A DNA stretch of 62,684 nucleotides, taken from JBCDBL01 sp039183635. GTDB taxonomy: Bacteria; Pseudomonadota; Alphaproteobacteria; Caulobacterales; Parvularculaceae. Under the pieces are notes generated by a model. It searched no databases. It was not told the origin of the DNA and saw nothing but the letters and a program-made list of their open reading frames with translations. The position numbers were made by a program, and so were the translations under genes. Each line of letters starts with the position of its first letter. The stretch's first letter is position 1. Location of the stretch: NCBI GenBank assembly GCA_039183635.1, contig JBCDBL010000004.1:1-62684 (forward strand). The letters are read 5' to 3'. Below, piece after piece: positions 8,626 to 17,635 of this stretch.

Positions 8626-8853
8626 ATGGAAGCTGAAGCAGCAAAATACATCGGCGCCGGTCTCGCCTGTCTTGCCATGTTGGGCGCCGCGATTGGCGTG
8701 GGCAACATTTTCGGCAACTACCTGCAAGCGGCGATTCGTAACCCGTCGGCTGCACAAGGCCAGTTCGGCAACCTGATCTTCGGCTTCGCCGTGACGGAAG
8801 CCCTCGGCATCTTCGGTCTTTTGATCGCCTTGTTGCTGTTGTTCGTGATCTAA
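8626..8853 (+). CDS. atpE: F0F1 ATP synthase subunit c
   Basis: A 75-residue proteolipid with two transmembrane helices, the rotor-ring monomer. The proton-carrying carboxylate is the Glu in FAVTEALGIFGLL; the polar loop is AIRNPSAA. Helix 1 contains GAAIGVGNIFGNY. The ATG at 8626 has a good Shine-Dalgarno (AAAGGAG). A much longer frame extends upstream, but it overlaps atpB and is not the gene. Confidence 0.98.
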   Translation: MEAEAAKYIGAGLACLAMLGAAIGVGNIFGNYLQAAIRNPSAAQGQFGNLIFGFAVTEALGIFGLLIALLLLFVI

Positions 8854-8870
8854 CGATTTGGCGAGAGCGC

Positions 8871-8935
8871 GTAGGGCGGGATTTATCCCGCCATACCAAG
8901 CCGACGCTGAAACGGCGGGATAAATCCCGCCCTAC
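8871..8935. repeat. Long perfect hairpin between atpE and atpF'
   Basis: Two exact inverted 22-base arms (8871–8892 and 8914–8935), each built on GGCGGGAT and ATCCCGCC, separated by 21 bases. Each arm is itself nearly palindromic. It resembles a dispersed palindromic repeat and lies inside the F0 operon, ending about 8 bp before the AAGGAGG of the next gene. Confidence 0.9.
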
Positions 8936-8959
8936 TATGTTCTAAGGAGGTCCGGTCCC

Positions 8960-9496
8960 ATGGCCGACCCGTATGCTGGCGACGCCGCCAAAAAGGCAGC
9001 TGAGAGCGGTCCGTTTCCCCCGTTCGATCCGGAATATTTCACTTCGAGCTTGTTTTGGCTGGTCGTCACCTTCGCCTTGCTCTACTGGCTTTTGTCGAAG
9101 TTTGCTATTCCGCGCATCGCCACGGTGATTGAGGAGCGTCAGGATCAGATCGCCGACGATCTTGACCAAGCAGCGGAGCTAAAGCGCCAAACCGATGAGG
9201 CGATCGCCTCTTACGAAAAGGCCCTCGCCGACGCGAAGGCCAAAGCTGGCGCTATCGCTGCGGAGACCAGGGAAAAGCTCGACGCGGAGATCGCAGATAT
9301 GCGCACGAAGATGGAGGCGGATTTGAACGAAAAAACCGCCGCTGCAGAAGCGCGCATCACGAAAGCCAAAGACGCGGCAGCGGCGAATGTACGACAAGTG
9401 GCGGTTGAAACAGCCGAGGCTGTCGTTGAGCGCCTCACCGGCGAGACAGCCGACGCCGGGGCCGCCGTGGACGCCGTTTTGGCGCGCCAGGCATAA
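8960..9496 (+). CDS. atpF': F0F1 ATP synthase subunit b' (second b-type stator subunit)
   Basis: A 178-residue peripheral-stalk subunit. A short N-terminal part precedes one transmembrane helix near residue 30 (SLFWLVVTFALLYWLLSK). The rest is a long Ala/Glu/Lys-rich helix that dimerises with subunit b to hold F1 against rotation. Having two unlike b subunits (b and b') is characteristic of Alphaproteobacteria, cyanobacteria and chloroplasts. The Shine-Dalgarno AAGGAGG lies about 10 bp upstream of the ATG. The gene is 18 bp from atpF. Confidence 0.95.
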   Translation: MADPYAGDAAKKAAESGPFPPFDPEYFTSSLFWLVVTFALLYWLLSKFAIPRIATVIEERQDQIADDLDQAAELKRQTDEAIASYEKALADAKAKAGAIAAETREKLDAEIADMRTKMEADLNEKTAAAEARITKAKDAAAANVRQVAVETAEAVVERLTGETADAGAAVDAVLARQA

Positions 9497-9514
9497 CGAA
9501 GGCGGAGAGACAGC

Positions 9515-10006
9515 ATGCCGGATTGGATGGACTCGACATTTTGGGCCTTCGCCGGCCTTATCATTTTCTTCCTCATTTTGATGTATTTCGGGGTTCCGAA
9601 AAAGATCTCCTCCAGCCTGGACGACCGGGCGAGGAAGATCGCCGATGACCTCGACGAGGCCCGGCGCCTGCGCGAAGAGGCCCAGGAATTGCTGGCGCAA
9701 TACCAGCGCAAACAACGCGAGGCGGAGGATGAGGCCCAGAGCATTATCGACCAGGCCAAAGCCGACGCCCGCCGCATCGGCGAGGAGACGCGCAAGAAAC
9801 TCGCCGAAGAGCTGGAGCGCCGCACGGCCCAGGCTGAAGACAAGATCGCCCGCGCCGAGGCCCAGGCGGCAGCGGAGGTGCGCAACCTCGCCGCCGACGT
9901 CGCCATCGCAGCGGCGGAGACGGTGCTGTCGGAAAAGACGAACGGCGCAGCCGGCGATAAGCTGGTGGATAACGCCATCGGCGAGATCAAAGGGCGGCTC
10001 AACTAA
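9515..10006 (+). CDS. atpF: F0F1 ATP synthase subunit b
   Basis: A 163-residue b subunit: a transmembrane helix near the N-terminus (FAGLIIFFLILMYFGVPKKI), then a long charged coiled coil (residues about 35–140). The SSLDDRARKIADDLDEARRL stretch after the membrane helix is typical. GGCGGAGAG precedes the ATG. It is the last gene of this F0 operon; the F1 genes are not in the window, as usual for Alphaproteobacteria, where F0 and F1 are separate loci. Confidence 0.95.
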   Translation: MPDWMDSTFWAFAGLIIFFLILMYFGVPKKISSSLDDRARKIADDLDEARRLREEAQELLAQYQRKQREAEDEAQSIIDQAKADARRIGEETRKKLAEELERRTAQAEDKIARAEAQAAAEVRNLAADVAIAAAETVLSEKTNGAAGDKLVDNAIGEIKGRLN

Positions 10007-10013
10007 GCCGCTC

Positions 10014-10115
10014 TAAAGTATTTTCAGGTCAAGTGTACGGTTGGCCGTCCGCAAATGCGAAAAAACAAAGACTTAAAAGCGTCTGCCTGATTCCATTGAA
10101 GAGGAGACGCTTTAG
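10014..10115. repeat. Mosaic intergenic repeat, family B copy 2
   Basis: Inverted orientation relative to the 6311 copy: CTAAAGTATTTTCAGGTCA, ACGGTTGGCCGT, AAAAAACAAAGACTTAAA, then the AGCGTCT…AGACGCTTTA hairpin. It begins 8 bp after atpF. The remaining gap up to 10256 holds no gene I can support. Confidence 0.8.
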
Positions 10116-10256
10116 GGCATCCCGTTTTTTGATGATTCAGCTGCATGCCCTGGTGTCTTTGTTGTTCGCTTTGAGACGGAGAACCGGTGAGCCGCCTTTC
10201 CTTCAAAACGCTCTAACGCACCTTAAATCGTAGACGGACAACGCAAAAGCGCGGAC

Positions 10257-10281
10257 AAAAAACCGCGCCGCGGCGGGCGGT
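10257..10281 (-). terminator. Probable terminator of the glutamate-synthase-like gene
   Basis: Read on the minus strand: ACCGC…GCGGT stem with an imperfect GC-rich centre followed by TTTTTT, about 34 bp downstream of the stop codon at 10315. Confidence 0.55.
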
Positions 10282-10314
10282 GTTTGTTTATGAACCTCTC
10301 CGCCAAAATCGAGC

Positions 10315-11814
10315 TCAAGCCGCGGTTTCGGCCTGCGAATAAAGTTCGTCCAACGGCGTTGACCGCCCGTTCTCCTGCACAATACGCACGTGATGGCGCT
10401 TCAGCGCGCGCGGGTGGGCGACGCCGCAGGAATGGGAGATCAGGCCGACGCCGTAATGGATTTTCTCAACAAAATTTACAACGTTCACCGCCTTTTTCGC
10501 AGGATTCAGGCCGCCCTGCAGGCTTTTCTTGTGGGTGGTGATTCCCGTGGGGCAAAGGTTGGTGTTGCAGCGCATGGCCTGAATACAGCCGATGGCAAAC
10601 ATATAGCCCCTGGCGGAGACCACCGTGTCCGCCCCGGCGCAGTAGGCCCAAGCGACCTCCGACGGCGTTACAAGCTTGCCGGACGCGATGATTTTTATCC
10701 GCTCTTTCAAGCCATGGCGGACAATGACGTCCACCGCCGCAGGCAAAGCTTCTTTTAAGGGCAACCCCACAACGTCCATTAAAGGCATAGGCGCAGCCCC
10801 GGTGCCGCCGTCGCCGCCGTCTATGGTGATAAAATCGGGCGCAGAGGCCTCTCCGCGCTGATGGATCGCCGCACACAGCGTATCGAACCAGCGGGCGTCC
10901 CCCACCACCGTTTTGAACCCTACGGGCAAACCGGAAATAGTCCGTACCCGATCAATAAAATCGAGCAGACTGTCGACGCTGTCGATCTCCGGATGCCGGT
11001 TGGGGGAGATGGAGGGTTTGCCCGCCGGAATGCCGCGAATTTTGGCGATCTCGCGGTTCACTTTCGCGGCCGGCAACAGGCCGCCCTTGCCGGGCTTGGC
11101 GCCCTGAGCGAGTTTCACTTCGATCATTTTCACTTGCGGTTTTGCGGCGACCGCTTTCAGCTTTTTCTCATCCAAACCGCCATTGTCGTCGCGCACGCCG
11201 TATTTCGCCGTACCGATCTGAAAAACGATGTCGCAGCCCCCTTCCAGATGAAAAGGCGACAGGCCGCCCTCCCCTGTATTCATCCAGCAGCTGGCGAGCT
11301 TGGCGCCCCGGGACAGGGCTTGCACCGCCGGCTTCGACAAGGCGCCGTAGCTCATGCCGGACACGTTGATGATGGATTGCGCCGTATAGGGATTGGGTGT
11401 TTCAGGCCCGAAGGTCACCGGCGGGGCTTCCGTCGCTTGGGTTTCCAATGTGGGAAACGCGCAGTTCATGAAAATCGGCGTGCCGACAGGGGTAAGGGCG
11501 CGCGTGGAGCCGAAAGGAACGGTGTTGTCGCGCCCCTTGGCGGATTTATAGATCCATTCCCGCTCCGCCCGATTAAACGGCATCTCCTCCCGATCGAGGG
11601 CGAAGAAATATTGCCGGAAAAACTCGCCGAGGCGGATGAACAGGTCCCGGAACCGCCCCACCACGGGATAGTTGTGCCGCACCGCATCCCGGCTCTGATT
11701 GGTGTCCAGGAGATACATAATAACGATACCGAACGCCGCCGCGCCGACGACAAACACGAACAGGGTCGACAGAAAATCGAGCCCGCGCATGGTGAAAACA
11801 GTTAAAAAATCCAT
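10315..11814 (-). CDS. Membrane-anchored FMN-binding glutamate-synthase-domain protein
   Basis: A 499-residue protein with an N-terminal hydrophobic anchor (about residues 12–36) followed by the glutamate synthase (GltB central) TIM-barrel domain. FMN-site elements include SGMSYGALSKPA near residue 152, the IDGGDGGTGAAP loop near 331, and SGKLVTP near 378. The three cysteines C410-x5-C416-x4-C421 match the [3Fe-4S] ligands of glutamate synthase. It lacks the glutaminase domain and is not adjacent to gltD, so it belongs to the stand-alone 'FMN-binding glutamate synthase family'. Its substrate is unknown. It lies alone between two repeat-rich gaps. Confidence 0.9.
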   Translation of the reverse strand: MDFLTVFTMRGLDFLSTLFVFVVGAAAFGIVIMYLLDTNQSRDAVRHNYPVVGRFRDLFIRLGEFFRQYFFALDREEMPFNRAEREWIYKSAKGRDNTVPFGSTRALTPVGTPIFMNCAFPTLETQATEAPPVTFGPETPNPYTAQSIINVSGMSYGALSKPAVQALSRGAKLASCWMNTGEGGLSPFHLEGGCDIVFQIGTAKYGVRDDNGGLDEKKLKAVAAKPQVKMIEVKLAQGAKPGKGGLLPAAKVNREIAKIRGIPAGKPSISPNRHPEIDSVDSLLDFIDRVRTISGLPVGFKTVVGDARWFDTLCAAIHQRGEASAPDFITIDGGDGGTGAAPMPLMDVVGLPLKEALPAAVDVIVRHGLKERIKIIASGKLVTPSEVAWAYCAGADTVVSARGYMFAIGCIQAMRCNTNLCPTGITTHKKSLQGGLNPAKKAVNVVNFVEKIHYGVGLISHSCGVAHPRALKRHHVRIVQENGRSTPLDELYSQAETAA

Positions 11815-11930
11815 TGGCCCCTCGCTGGTCCCTGAAAACTCTTAAGCCTCACTATGGCAAGGGAAACGGTAACAGGCCAATCAAGAGGGCGCGAGGAGGT
11901 GATGAGGCGACAAGATTTGCGAGGCGTTTT

Positions 11931-12064
11931 CCTTCTCTCCTTCGGGGAGAAGGCGGCCCAAAGGGCCGGATGAGCGGGAGAGATGTTATTGTGGCCCTCT
12001 ACACCTCTCCCCCTCGCCCGAAATTGCAAAAGCAATTTCGACCTCTCCCCCCATGGGGAGAGGT
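11931..12064. repeat. Intergenic palindromic repeat (TTCTCC-TTCGGGGAGAA type)
   Basis: Contains CCTTCTCTCCTTCGGGGAGA, GGCCCAAAGGGCC, and a hairpin CGAAATTGCAAAAGCAATTTCG flanked by CTCTCCCC and GGGGAGAG modules. It fills the gap between the glutamate-synthase-like gene and gcvPB and is noncoding. Confidence 0.7.
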
Positions 12065-12084
12065 CAAAGGACCGAGCGTTTATA

Positions 12085-13659
12085 CTACTCCGCCGCTTGC
12101 GCAACCGCTTCTTCCACCGGCGGCTCCCACCGCAAGATGGGCTTGCGCGCTGCCGCAGTTTCATCGAGGCGGCGTTTGGGCGCAAAGCGCGGCGCCGCTT
12201 TAAACCGGTCCGTACGGCCGGCTTTGGCTTCCCGGGCGAGGAACAGTAACGCATCGCAGAAGGTGTCAAGCTCCCGCTTCGACTCGCTTTCCGTGGGCTC
12301 AATCAGCATAGCGCCATGGACCACGAGGGGGAAATACATCGTCATCGGATGATACCCCTCATCGATCATCGCTTTGGCGAAGTCGATGGTCTCAACGCCT
12401 GTATCCTTCAAGAACCGGTCATCGAACAAGGCCTCATGCATGGTTGGGCCTTCGTAGGAGGCCGTCATCTCCGCCGAAAGCCGCGCCATCACATAGTTGG
12501 CGTTCAAAACAGCATCTTCGGACGCCTGGCGCATGCCGTCGGCGCCGTGGCTCATCATATACGACAGAGCCCGGACGAACATGCCCATCTGGCCGTGGAA
12601 GGCCGTGAGACGACCGAACGGCCGGGCGTCGCCTTCCTGATTTTCAACGATGCGGAACGTCTCCGCTTCGCGCACCACATAAGGCAACGGCGCATACGGC
12701 GCCAAAGCCTCAGACAGCACCACAGGGCCGGAGCCCGGGCCGCCGCCGCCATGGGGCGTGGAGAAGGTCTTGTGCAGATTGATATGCATGGCGTCGACGC
12801 CGAGATCGCCGGGCCGGGCCTTGCCGACGATGGCGTTGAAGTTCGCGCCATCGCAATAGAAATAGCCGCCGGCGGCGTGGACCGCGTCGGCGATCTCCCG
12901 CACGTCTTTTTCGAACAGGCCGCAGGTGTTGGGGTTCGTCAGCATGATGCCGGCGACATCGGGGCCGAGCTTTTCCTTAAACGCCGCCATATCAACCCGG
13001 CCAGAGGCGTCGGCGGGTATGTCGTCCACGGTGAAGCCGCACTGGGCCGCTGTCGCCGGGTTTGTGCCGTGGGCGGATTCAGGCGCCAAAACACGGGTGC
13101 GGGTCGCGCCTTCGCCCTTCGCATCGATGGCGGCCTTGATCGCCATCATGCCGCACAGCTCCCCATGGGCGCCGGCCTTGGGCGACATCGCCACCGCCGG
13201 CATGCCGGTCATTTCCTTCAGCCAATGGGCGAGCGTGTCGATCAGCTCTAACGCGCCTTGAACCGTGCTCTCCGGCTGCATCGGATGCACATCGGCGAAG
13301 CCCTTCACACGCGCCATTTTTTCATTAAGACGCGGATTATGTTTCATGGTGCAGGAGCCGAGCGTGAACGGCCCCATGTCGATGGCGTAATTGTTCCGGG
13401 ACAGGCGCACGAAATGGCGCATCGCCTCCGGCTCCGACAAACCCGGCAAGCCGATGTCGTCGGCGCGCTGCACCCCGCCGAGGCGGGACGGCGTGTCATC
13501 GAGATCAGGCACATCGACGCCGGTCGTCTCCAGATCCCCCACTTCGAAAATGAGATCTTCTTTCAACCGCAAACCGCGATTGCCTGTGAAGGTCGGCGCG
13601 AAATCCGCCATATCGACGCTCTGGCCCCTCGTCGGGCGCCCTTGATCGTTCATGCTCAT
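12085..13659 (-). CDS. gcvPB: Glycine dehydrogenase (decarboxylating) subunit 2
   Basis: The 524-residue P2 subunit of the split P-protein of the glycine cleavage system. It binds PLP through Lys297 in HINLHKTFSTPHGGGGPG and decarboxylates glycine, passing aminomethyl to GcvH. Conserved elements SCTMKHNPR, AGAHGELCG and ESAHGTNPATA are all present. The start overlaps the gcvPA stop (ATGA-type coupling), so the two subunits are translationally coupled. It is the last gene of gcvT-H-PA-PB. A C-terminal tail of about 30 residues after the conserved core is Pro/Ala rich. Confidence 0.97.
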   Translation of the reverse strand: MSMNDQGRPTRGQSVDMADFAPTFTGNRGLRLKEDLIFEVGDLETTGVDVPDLDDTPSRLGGVQRADDIGLPGLSEPEAMRHFVRLSRNNYAIDMGPFTLGSCTMKHNPRLNEKMARVKGFADVHPMQPESTVQGALELIDTLAHWLKEMTGMPAVAMSPKAGAHGELCGMMAIKAAIDAKGEGATRTRVLAPESAHGTNPATAAQCGFTVDDIPADASGRVDMAAFKEKLGPDVAGIMLTNPNTCGLFEKDVREIADAVHAAGGYFYCDGANFNAIVGKARPGDLGVDAMHINLHKTFSTPHGGGGPGSGPVVLSEALAPYAPLPYVVREAETFRIVENQEGDARPFGRLTAFHGQMGMFVRALSYMMSHGADGMRQASEDAVLNANYVMARLSAEMTASYEGPTMHEALFDDRFLKDTGVETIDFAKAMIDEGYHPMTMYFPLVVHGAMLIEPTESESKRELDTFCDALLFLAREAKAGRTDRFKAAPRFAPKRRLDETAAARKPILRWEPPVEEAVAQAAE

Positions 13660-14996
13660 TACAACACCTCCTTCAGGGCCGCTGCATAGGCCGCGATATC
13701 TTCATCCGTATTCGTCTCCGTCGCGGCCACGATCAACAAGTCATCGAGCCCTGCGCCCGGGAACACACGACCGCCCGGCGCGCCGGCGATAACGCCTTTG
13801 TCTGCAAGGGCGTTTACAACGTCTACCGCAGGCTTCGGCAAGCGCACTGTAAACTCATTAAAGAACGCATCGTTTACGACGGCGACACCCGGAACCGCCG
13901 CCAACGCATCGGCCAGCTTCACCGCCTTTTGGTGGTTCAACAGGGCGAGCTTTCTTACGCCCGCTTCGCCCAACAACGACATATGAATGGTGAAGGCGAG
14001 ACAGCACAGGCCGGAGTTCGTACAAATGTTCGACGTCGCTTTGTCCCGGCGAATATGCTGCTCCCGTGTGGAGAGCGTGAGCACATAGCCGCGCGCACCT
14101 TCCGCATCCGTGGTTTCACCGCACAAGCGGCCGGGCATTTGCCGAACATATTTCTTACGCGCAGCGAACAGGCCCACATAAGGCCCGCCGAAATTCAACG
14201 CATTGCCGATGGACTGCCCCTCGCCCACAACAATGTCGGCGCCCATCTCGCCAGGGCTCTTCAATGCGCCGAGAGAAACAACCTCCGTAAACGCCACAAT
14301 CAGAAGCGCGCCTTTGGCGTGGGCGGCCTCAGCAAGCTTTGTGAAATCATGAAGACGGCCGAACACATCCGGCGTTTGAACCACGACGCAGGAGGTTTCA
14401 TCGTCGATGAGGCCGGCGAGGTCTTCCGCGCCGTCAACGCCCGGGTCCGGCTGAACGATGGTTTGGCCGATAAGCTCCGCATTGGTGCGCGTTACGTCCG
14501 CATAATGGGGGTGCAGCGCGCCGGACAGGACCACCCGCTTACGCTTGGTGACGCGGCCCGCCATCAAAACCGCCTCCGCACAGGCCGTGGAGCCGTCATA
14601 CATGGAGGCGTTGGCGACCTCCATGCCCGTCAACAACGCCACCTGGGTCTGGAACTCGAAGAGATACTGCAACGTGCCTTGGGCGATTTCCGGCTGGTAC
14701 GGGGTGTAGGATGTAAGGAATTCCGAGCGCTGAATGATGTGGTCGACCGTGGCGGGCACATGGTGGCGATAAGCGCCGGCGCCGAGAAAAAAGGCCGCAT
14801 CACCGGCGGCGACGTTTTTGGCCGCCATGGCGTTCAAGGCGCGTTCAACCTCCATCTCCGATTTGTGATCCGGCAAGTTGATTTCAGGGTTTAAAAGATC
14901 TGCAGGCACATCCTGAAACAGATCATCCACCGAACCAGCGCCGATCACGTTCAGCATCGCCTTGCGATCCGTTTCGGATAAGGGGAGGTAACGCAT
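13659..14996 (-). CDS. gcvPA: Glycine dehydrogenase (decarboxylating) subunit 1
   Basis: The 445-residue P1 subunit, which pairs with GcvPB to form the (alpha-beta) P-protein. It starts MRYLPLSETDRKAML, typical of the family. The conserved core includes TPYQPEIAQGTLQYLFEFQT, NASMYDGSTA and VGEGQSIGNALNFGGPYVGL. Subunit 1 lacks the PLP lysine but is needed for the active site. It is separated from gcvH by about 60 bp. Confidence 0.97.
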   Translation of the reverse strand: MRYLPLSETDRKAMLNVIGAGSVDDLFQDVPADLLNPEINLPDHKSEMEVERALNAMAAKNVAAGDAAFFLGAGAYRHHVPATVDHIIQRSEFLTSYTPYQPEIAQGTLQYLFEFQTQVALLTGMEVANASMYDGSTACAEAVLMAGRVTKRKRVVLSGALHPHYADVTRTNAELIGQTIVQPDPGVDGAEDLAGLIDDETSCVVVQTPDVFGRLHDFTKLAEAAHAKGALLIVAFTEVVSLGALKSPGEMGADIVVGEGQSIGNALNFGGPYVGLFAARKKYVRQMPGRLCGETTDAEGARGYVLTLSTREQHIRRDKATSNICTNSGLCCLAFTIHMSLLGEAGVRKLALLNHQKAVKLADALAAVPGVAVVNDAFFNEFTVRLPKPAVDVVNALADKGVIAGAPGGRVFPGAGLDDLLIVAATETNTDEDIAAYAAALKEVL

Positions 14997-15056
14997 GAGC
15001 CTTTTCCTTTTCCCGCCCTGTCCGGCGAGAGCCGGAACGAGCAGATCGAGTTGATA

Positions 15057-15422
15057 TTAACCAATAAAATCTTTATACGCCGCTTCATCCATCATCGCAT
15101 CGATCTGCGACGTATCGGACGGCTTGATCTTCACAAACCAGGCCGCGCCGGCCGGGTCCTCGTTCACTTTCGCCGGCTCTTCGACGATGGCGTTGTTGAT
15201 CTCCACGATTTCCCCGGAAATCGGCGCATAAACATCGCTGGCGGCTTTGACGCTCTCCACCACCGCCATATCGGCGTCCTGGTCGAAACTGGCGCCCACC
15301 TCGGGAAGCTCCACAAAGACGACATCGCCCAATTGCTCCGCTGCGTGGGGCGTGATGCCGATGACGGCGATGTCGCCGTCCATCCGCACCCATTCATGCT
15401 CTTTGGTGTATTTCACAGACAT
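15057..15422 (-). CDS. gcvH: Glycine cleavage system H protein
   Basis: A 121-residue lipoyl carrier that shuttles the aminomethyl group between P, T and L proteins. The lipoylated residue is Lys59 in VVESVKAASD; the N-terminus YTKEHEWVR is canonical. It is 13 bp downstream of gcvT in the same operon. Confidence 0.98.
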   Translation of the reverse strand: MSVKYTKEHEWVRMDGDIAVIGITPHAAEQLGDVVFVELPEVGASFDQDADMAVVESVKAASDVYAPISGEIVEINNAIVEEPAKVNEDPAGAAWFVKIKPSDTSQIDAMMDEAAYKDFIG

Positions 15423-15435
15423 GTTCTAGATCTCC

Positions 15436-16587
15436 TCATTCGCCCCTGTAATACCGATGCGCCACGACGGGCATATCGACGATTTCCGCAGGGGCGGGTT
15501 TGCCCCGAATTAAAAGTTGTACGGACGTTCCCGTCGCCGCATGAGCAGCAGCGACATAGCCCATAGCAACCGGGCCGCCCGCCGTTGGACCGAACCCGCC
15601 GGAGGTCACCTCACCGATCTCATCGCCATCTATGGAAAGAATTTTCGTTCCTTCCCTGGCGGGGGCGCGGCCTTCAGGTTTTACACCGACACGCAATCGC
15701 GCCGGTCCGTCGGCAAGCTCTTTCAAAATGCGCTCCGCCCCCGGAAAACCGCCTTCTTCACGGCGGCGTTTGCCAATTGCAAAGGCGATGTTCGCCTCGA
15801 CAGGGCTCGTCTGCGGCGTCATATCATGGCCATAGAGGCACAGCCCGGCCTCAAGGCGCAGGCTATCTCTTGCGCCGAGACCGATCGGCGCGACATCGTC
15901 ATGGGCGAGAAGCGCGCGTGCAAACCGTTCGGCGATGTCGTTCGTCAGAGAAATTTCAAACCCATCCTCGCCGGTGTATCCGCAGCGACTGACGATGAGC
16001 GACGCGCCCTCCCACTGATGGATGCGCATGGTCATAAAGGACTGCGCCGCCGTCTCGGGCAAAATCCCGGCCAGAACGTCCGCCGCCTTGGGACCCTGCA
16101 ACGCCAGGAGGCTGCGGTCGTCTTTCACATGCATATCGACGCGATCGCCGATCTTCTCACGGATATAGGCGATATCCTCCGCCTTGGTCGCAGCATTCAC
16201 AACAAGAATGAGGTATCCCGCGCGGTCTTCCCGAACCGGCCGTGTAATGATGAGGTCGTCGAGAACGCCGCCATCGCCGCTCAAAAGCGCCGTATAGCGC
16301 AGACCGCCTTTTTTCAGCTTGCGAATTTCACCAGGAACCAATGTTTCAATGGCGTCCGCCACAGCGGTATGGGCGTCCTCCCCGCCGATCTGCGCTTGGC
16401 GGGTCGACAGCCAGACCTGCCCCATGTGGGAGACATCGAAAAGCCCGGCCTTTTCCCGGGTCCAGTTGTGCTCGCCAAGCACGCCCCTGTCATATTGCAC
16501 AGGCATGTCATACCCGGCGAAGGGCACCATTTTGGCGCCCAACTCAAGATGCAAGCCATGGAGCGGCGTTTTTTTCAAATCGGCCAT
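15436..16587 (-). CDS. gcvT: Aminomethyltransferase (glycine cleavage T protein)
   Basis: A 383-residue tetrahydrofolate-dependent T protein that releases ammonia and forms methylene-THF. Family elements include LFDVSHMGQV near residue 50, the RCGYTGEDGFEI loop and the ARDSLRLEAGL motif. The ATG at 16585–16587 (MADLKKTPLHGLH) was chosen over the upstream frame start at 16602 because it matches family N-termini. It is the first gene of the operon, about 50 bp downstream of a tandem glycine riboswitch on the same strand, so expression should rise with glycine. Confidence 0.96.
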   Translation of the reverse strand: MADLKKTPLHGLHLELGAKMVPFAGYDMPVQYDRGVLGEHNWTREKAGLFDVSHMGQVWLSTRQAQIGGEDAHTAVADAIETLVPGEIRKLKKGGLRYTALLSGDGGVLDDLIITRPVREDRAGYLILVVNAATKAEDIAYIREKIGDRVDMHVKDDRSLLALQGPKAADVLAGILPETAAQSFMTMRIHQWEGASLIVSRCGYTGEDGFEISLTNDIAERFARALLAHDDVAPIGLGARDSLRLEAGLCLYGHDMTPQTSPVEANIAFAIGKRRREEGGFPGAERILKELADGPARLRVGVKPEGRAPAREGTKILSIDGDEIGEVTSGGFGPTAGGPVAMGYVAAAHAATGTSVQLLIRGKPAPAEIVDMPVVAHRYYRGE

Positions 16588-16636
16588 AGATGTCGGTCCC
16601 ATTGCTAGACAACGCCATTTTTTAAACGGCGACCCC

Positions 16637-16832
16637 GGCTGTCCTGGGACCTGAGAGATTTACGCAACACGCGCAGTGCGGTGAGCGGTTACTCCTTCGG
16701 TAAGACGCAGAAATCTTGAATGCGCCTACTTTCCAGCCTTTAGAACGATGATGCGGTCCTTTTGCCTGAGAGTTTCCGGGGCGGTTGCTCCTTCGGCGCC
16801 GAGGATAAACCCCGACCTCTCCCGCATCGTCG
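16637..16832 (-). promoter_or_regulatory. Tandem glycine riboswitch (two aptamers) upstream of gcvT
   Basis: Read on the minus strand, aptamer 1 spans about 16832–16744: CGATGCGGGAGAG at its 5' side pairs with GGACCGCATCATCG at its 3' side, with GCCGAAGGAGCAA and ACTCTCAGGCAAAAGGACCG in between. Aptamer 2 spans about 16738–16637: P1 is formed by GGCTG and CAGCC, with CCGAAGGAGTAACCGC and AAATCTCTCAGGTCCCAGGA inside. The GGAGA-type 5' motif, the CCGAAGGnGnAA loop and the CTCTCAGG-AGGACAG 3' motif are diagnostic. The linker is only a few bases. It should switch on the glycine-degrading operon cooperatively. Confidence 0.95.
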
Positions 16833-16887
16833 GACGTAACAATAGGTTTGAACCGCCGAGAGTCAACGATTCGCTTAAATCAGGGGT

Positions 16888-17514
16888 TTAATGAAGCGGA
16901 GCGTTTCCATTGCGCGTATCGGCCCATTCGCTTGAAAACATAGCATCGGTGACCCCTAGGCGGGCGAGCGCCTTGCGCCATTTGCCATCGCTGTCCTCAT
17001 CGAAAATAAGGTCGGGGTCCGCCGCGCAGTGCAACCAGGCGTTCTGGCCGATCTCAGCCTCAAGCTGCCCCTCGCCCCAGCCAGCGTATCCAAGGGCGAG
17101 AACCGAGCGGCGCGGCGGTTTACGTTTCGGCGTAAGCCCGGCCATATCGACCAGAACCTCCTTCGTCGCCGTCAGCCCCAATTCCGGCGTCACAGCCATC
17201 GTCGCCTGCGTGCGGTAATCCAGCGTATGGAGCACAAAGCCCCGATCGGTCTGGACAGGCCCGCCGAACATGACCGATCGCGCCTCAGCCGCTTCGGTCG
17301 CATCGACGTCCAGTTGCAACAGCAAGGCGCCGAGGGTGATGTCCTCCAGCGGTTTGTTGATGACGATCCCCATAGCGTGGTTCGCGTCATGGGCGCACAT
17401 GAACAAGACCGCCCGTTCAAACCGTTCGTCACGCATATTCGGCATGGCGATAAGCATGGTTCCGGCGAGATAATCTTGGCGGGGGTTTCTGGAGCTTTGG
17501 AGATCTTCTGTCAT
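16888..17514 (-). CDS. yqgE: YqgE/AlgH family protein (DUF179)
   Basis: A 208-residue cytoplasmic protein of the YqgE/AlgH family, whose biochemical role is unresolved. Diagnostic motifs are LAGTMLIAMPNMRDERFERA, HDANHAMGIVINKPL and the MFGGPVQTDRGFVLH stretch, then ALGYAGWGEGQLEAEI and the C-terminal WLHCAADPDLIF. It lies upstream of, and on the same strand as, the riboswitch–gcv operon but is separated from it by a noncoding leader. Confidence 0.95.
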   Translation of the reverse strand: MTEDLQSSRNPRQDYLAGTMLIAMPNMRDERFERAVLFMCAHDANHAMGIVINKPLEDITLGALLLQLDVDATEAAEARSVMFGGPVQTDRGFVLHTLDYRTQATMAVTPELGLTATKEVLVDMAGLTPKRKPPRRSVLALGYAGWGEGQLEAEIGQNAWLHCAADPDLIFDEDSDGKWRKALARLGVTDAMFSSEWADTRNGNAPLH

Positions 17515-17635
17515 GGGCCAAGCCTAACCCGCAAGGGGCTTCAGGAAAAGCGCTTGCTCCGGCCATGGGAACGCGCGATGGTGAACAGGAATTAACCATA
17601 TTTTTCAAAGACACAAAGGTGTAGGAGATTTCGCG

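Noticed and set aside
10284..10541. Plus-strand frame downstream of the family B repeat
   Set aside because: It is antisense to the 3' end of the glutamate-synthase-like gene and has no motif.
12316..14894. Long plus-strand frames inside gcvPB and gcvPA
   Set aside because: They lie fully antisense to well-conserved genes and have no family features.
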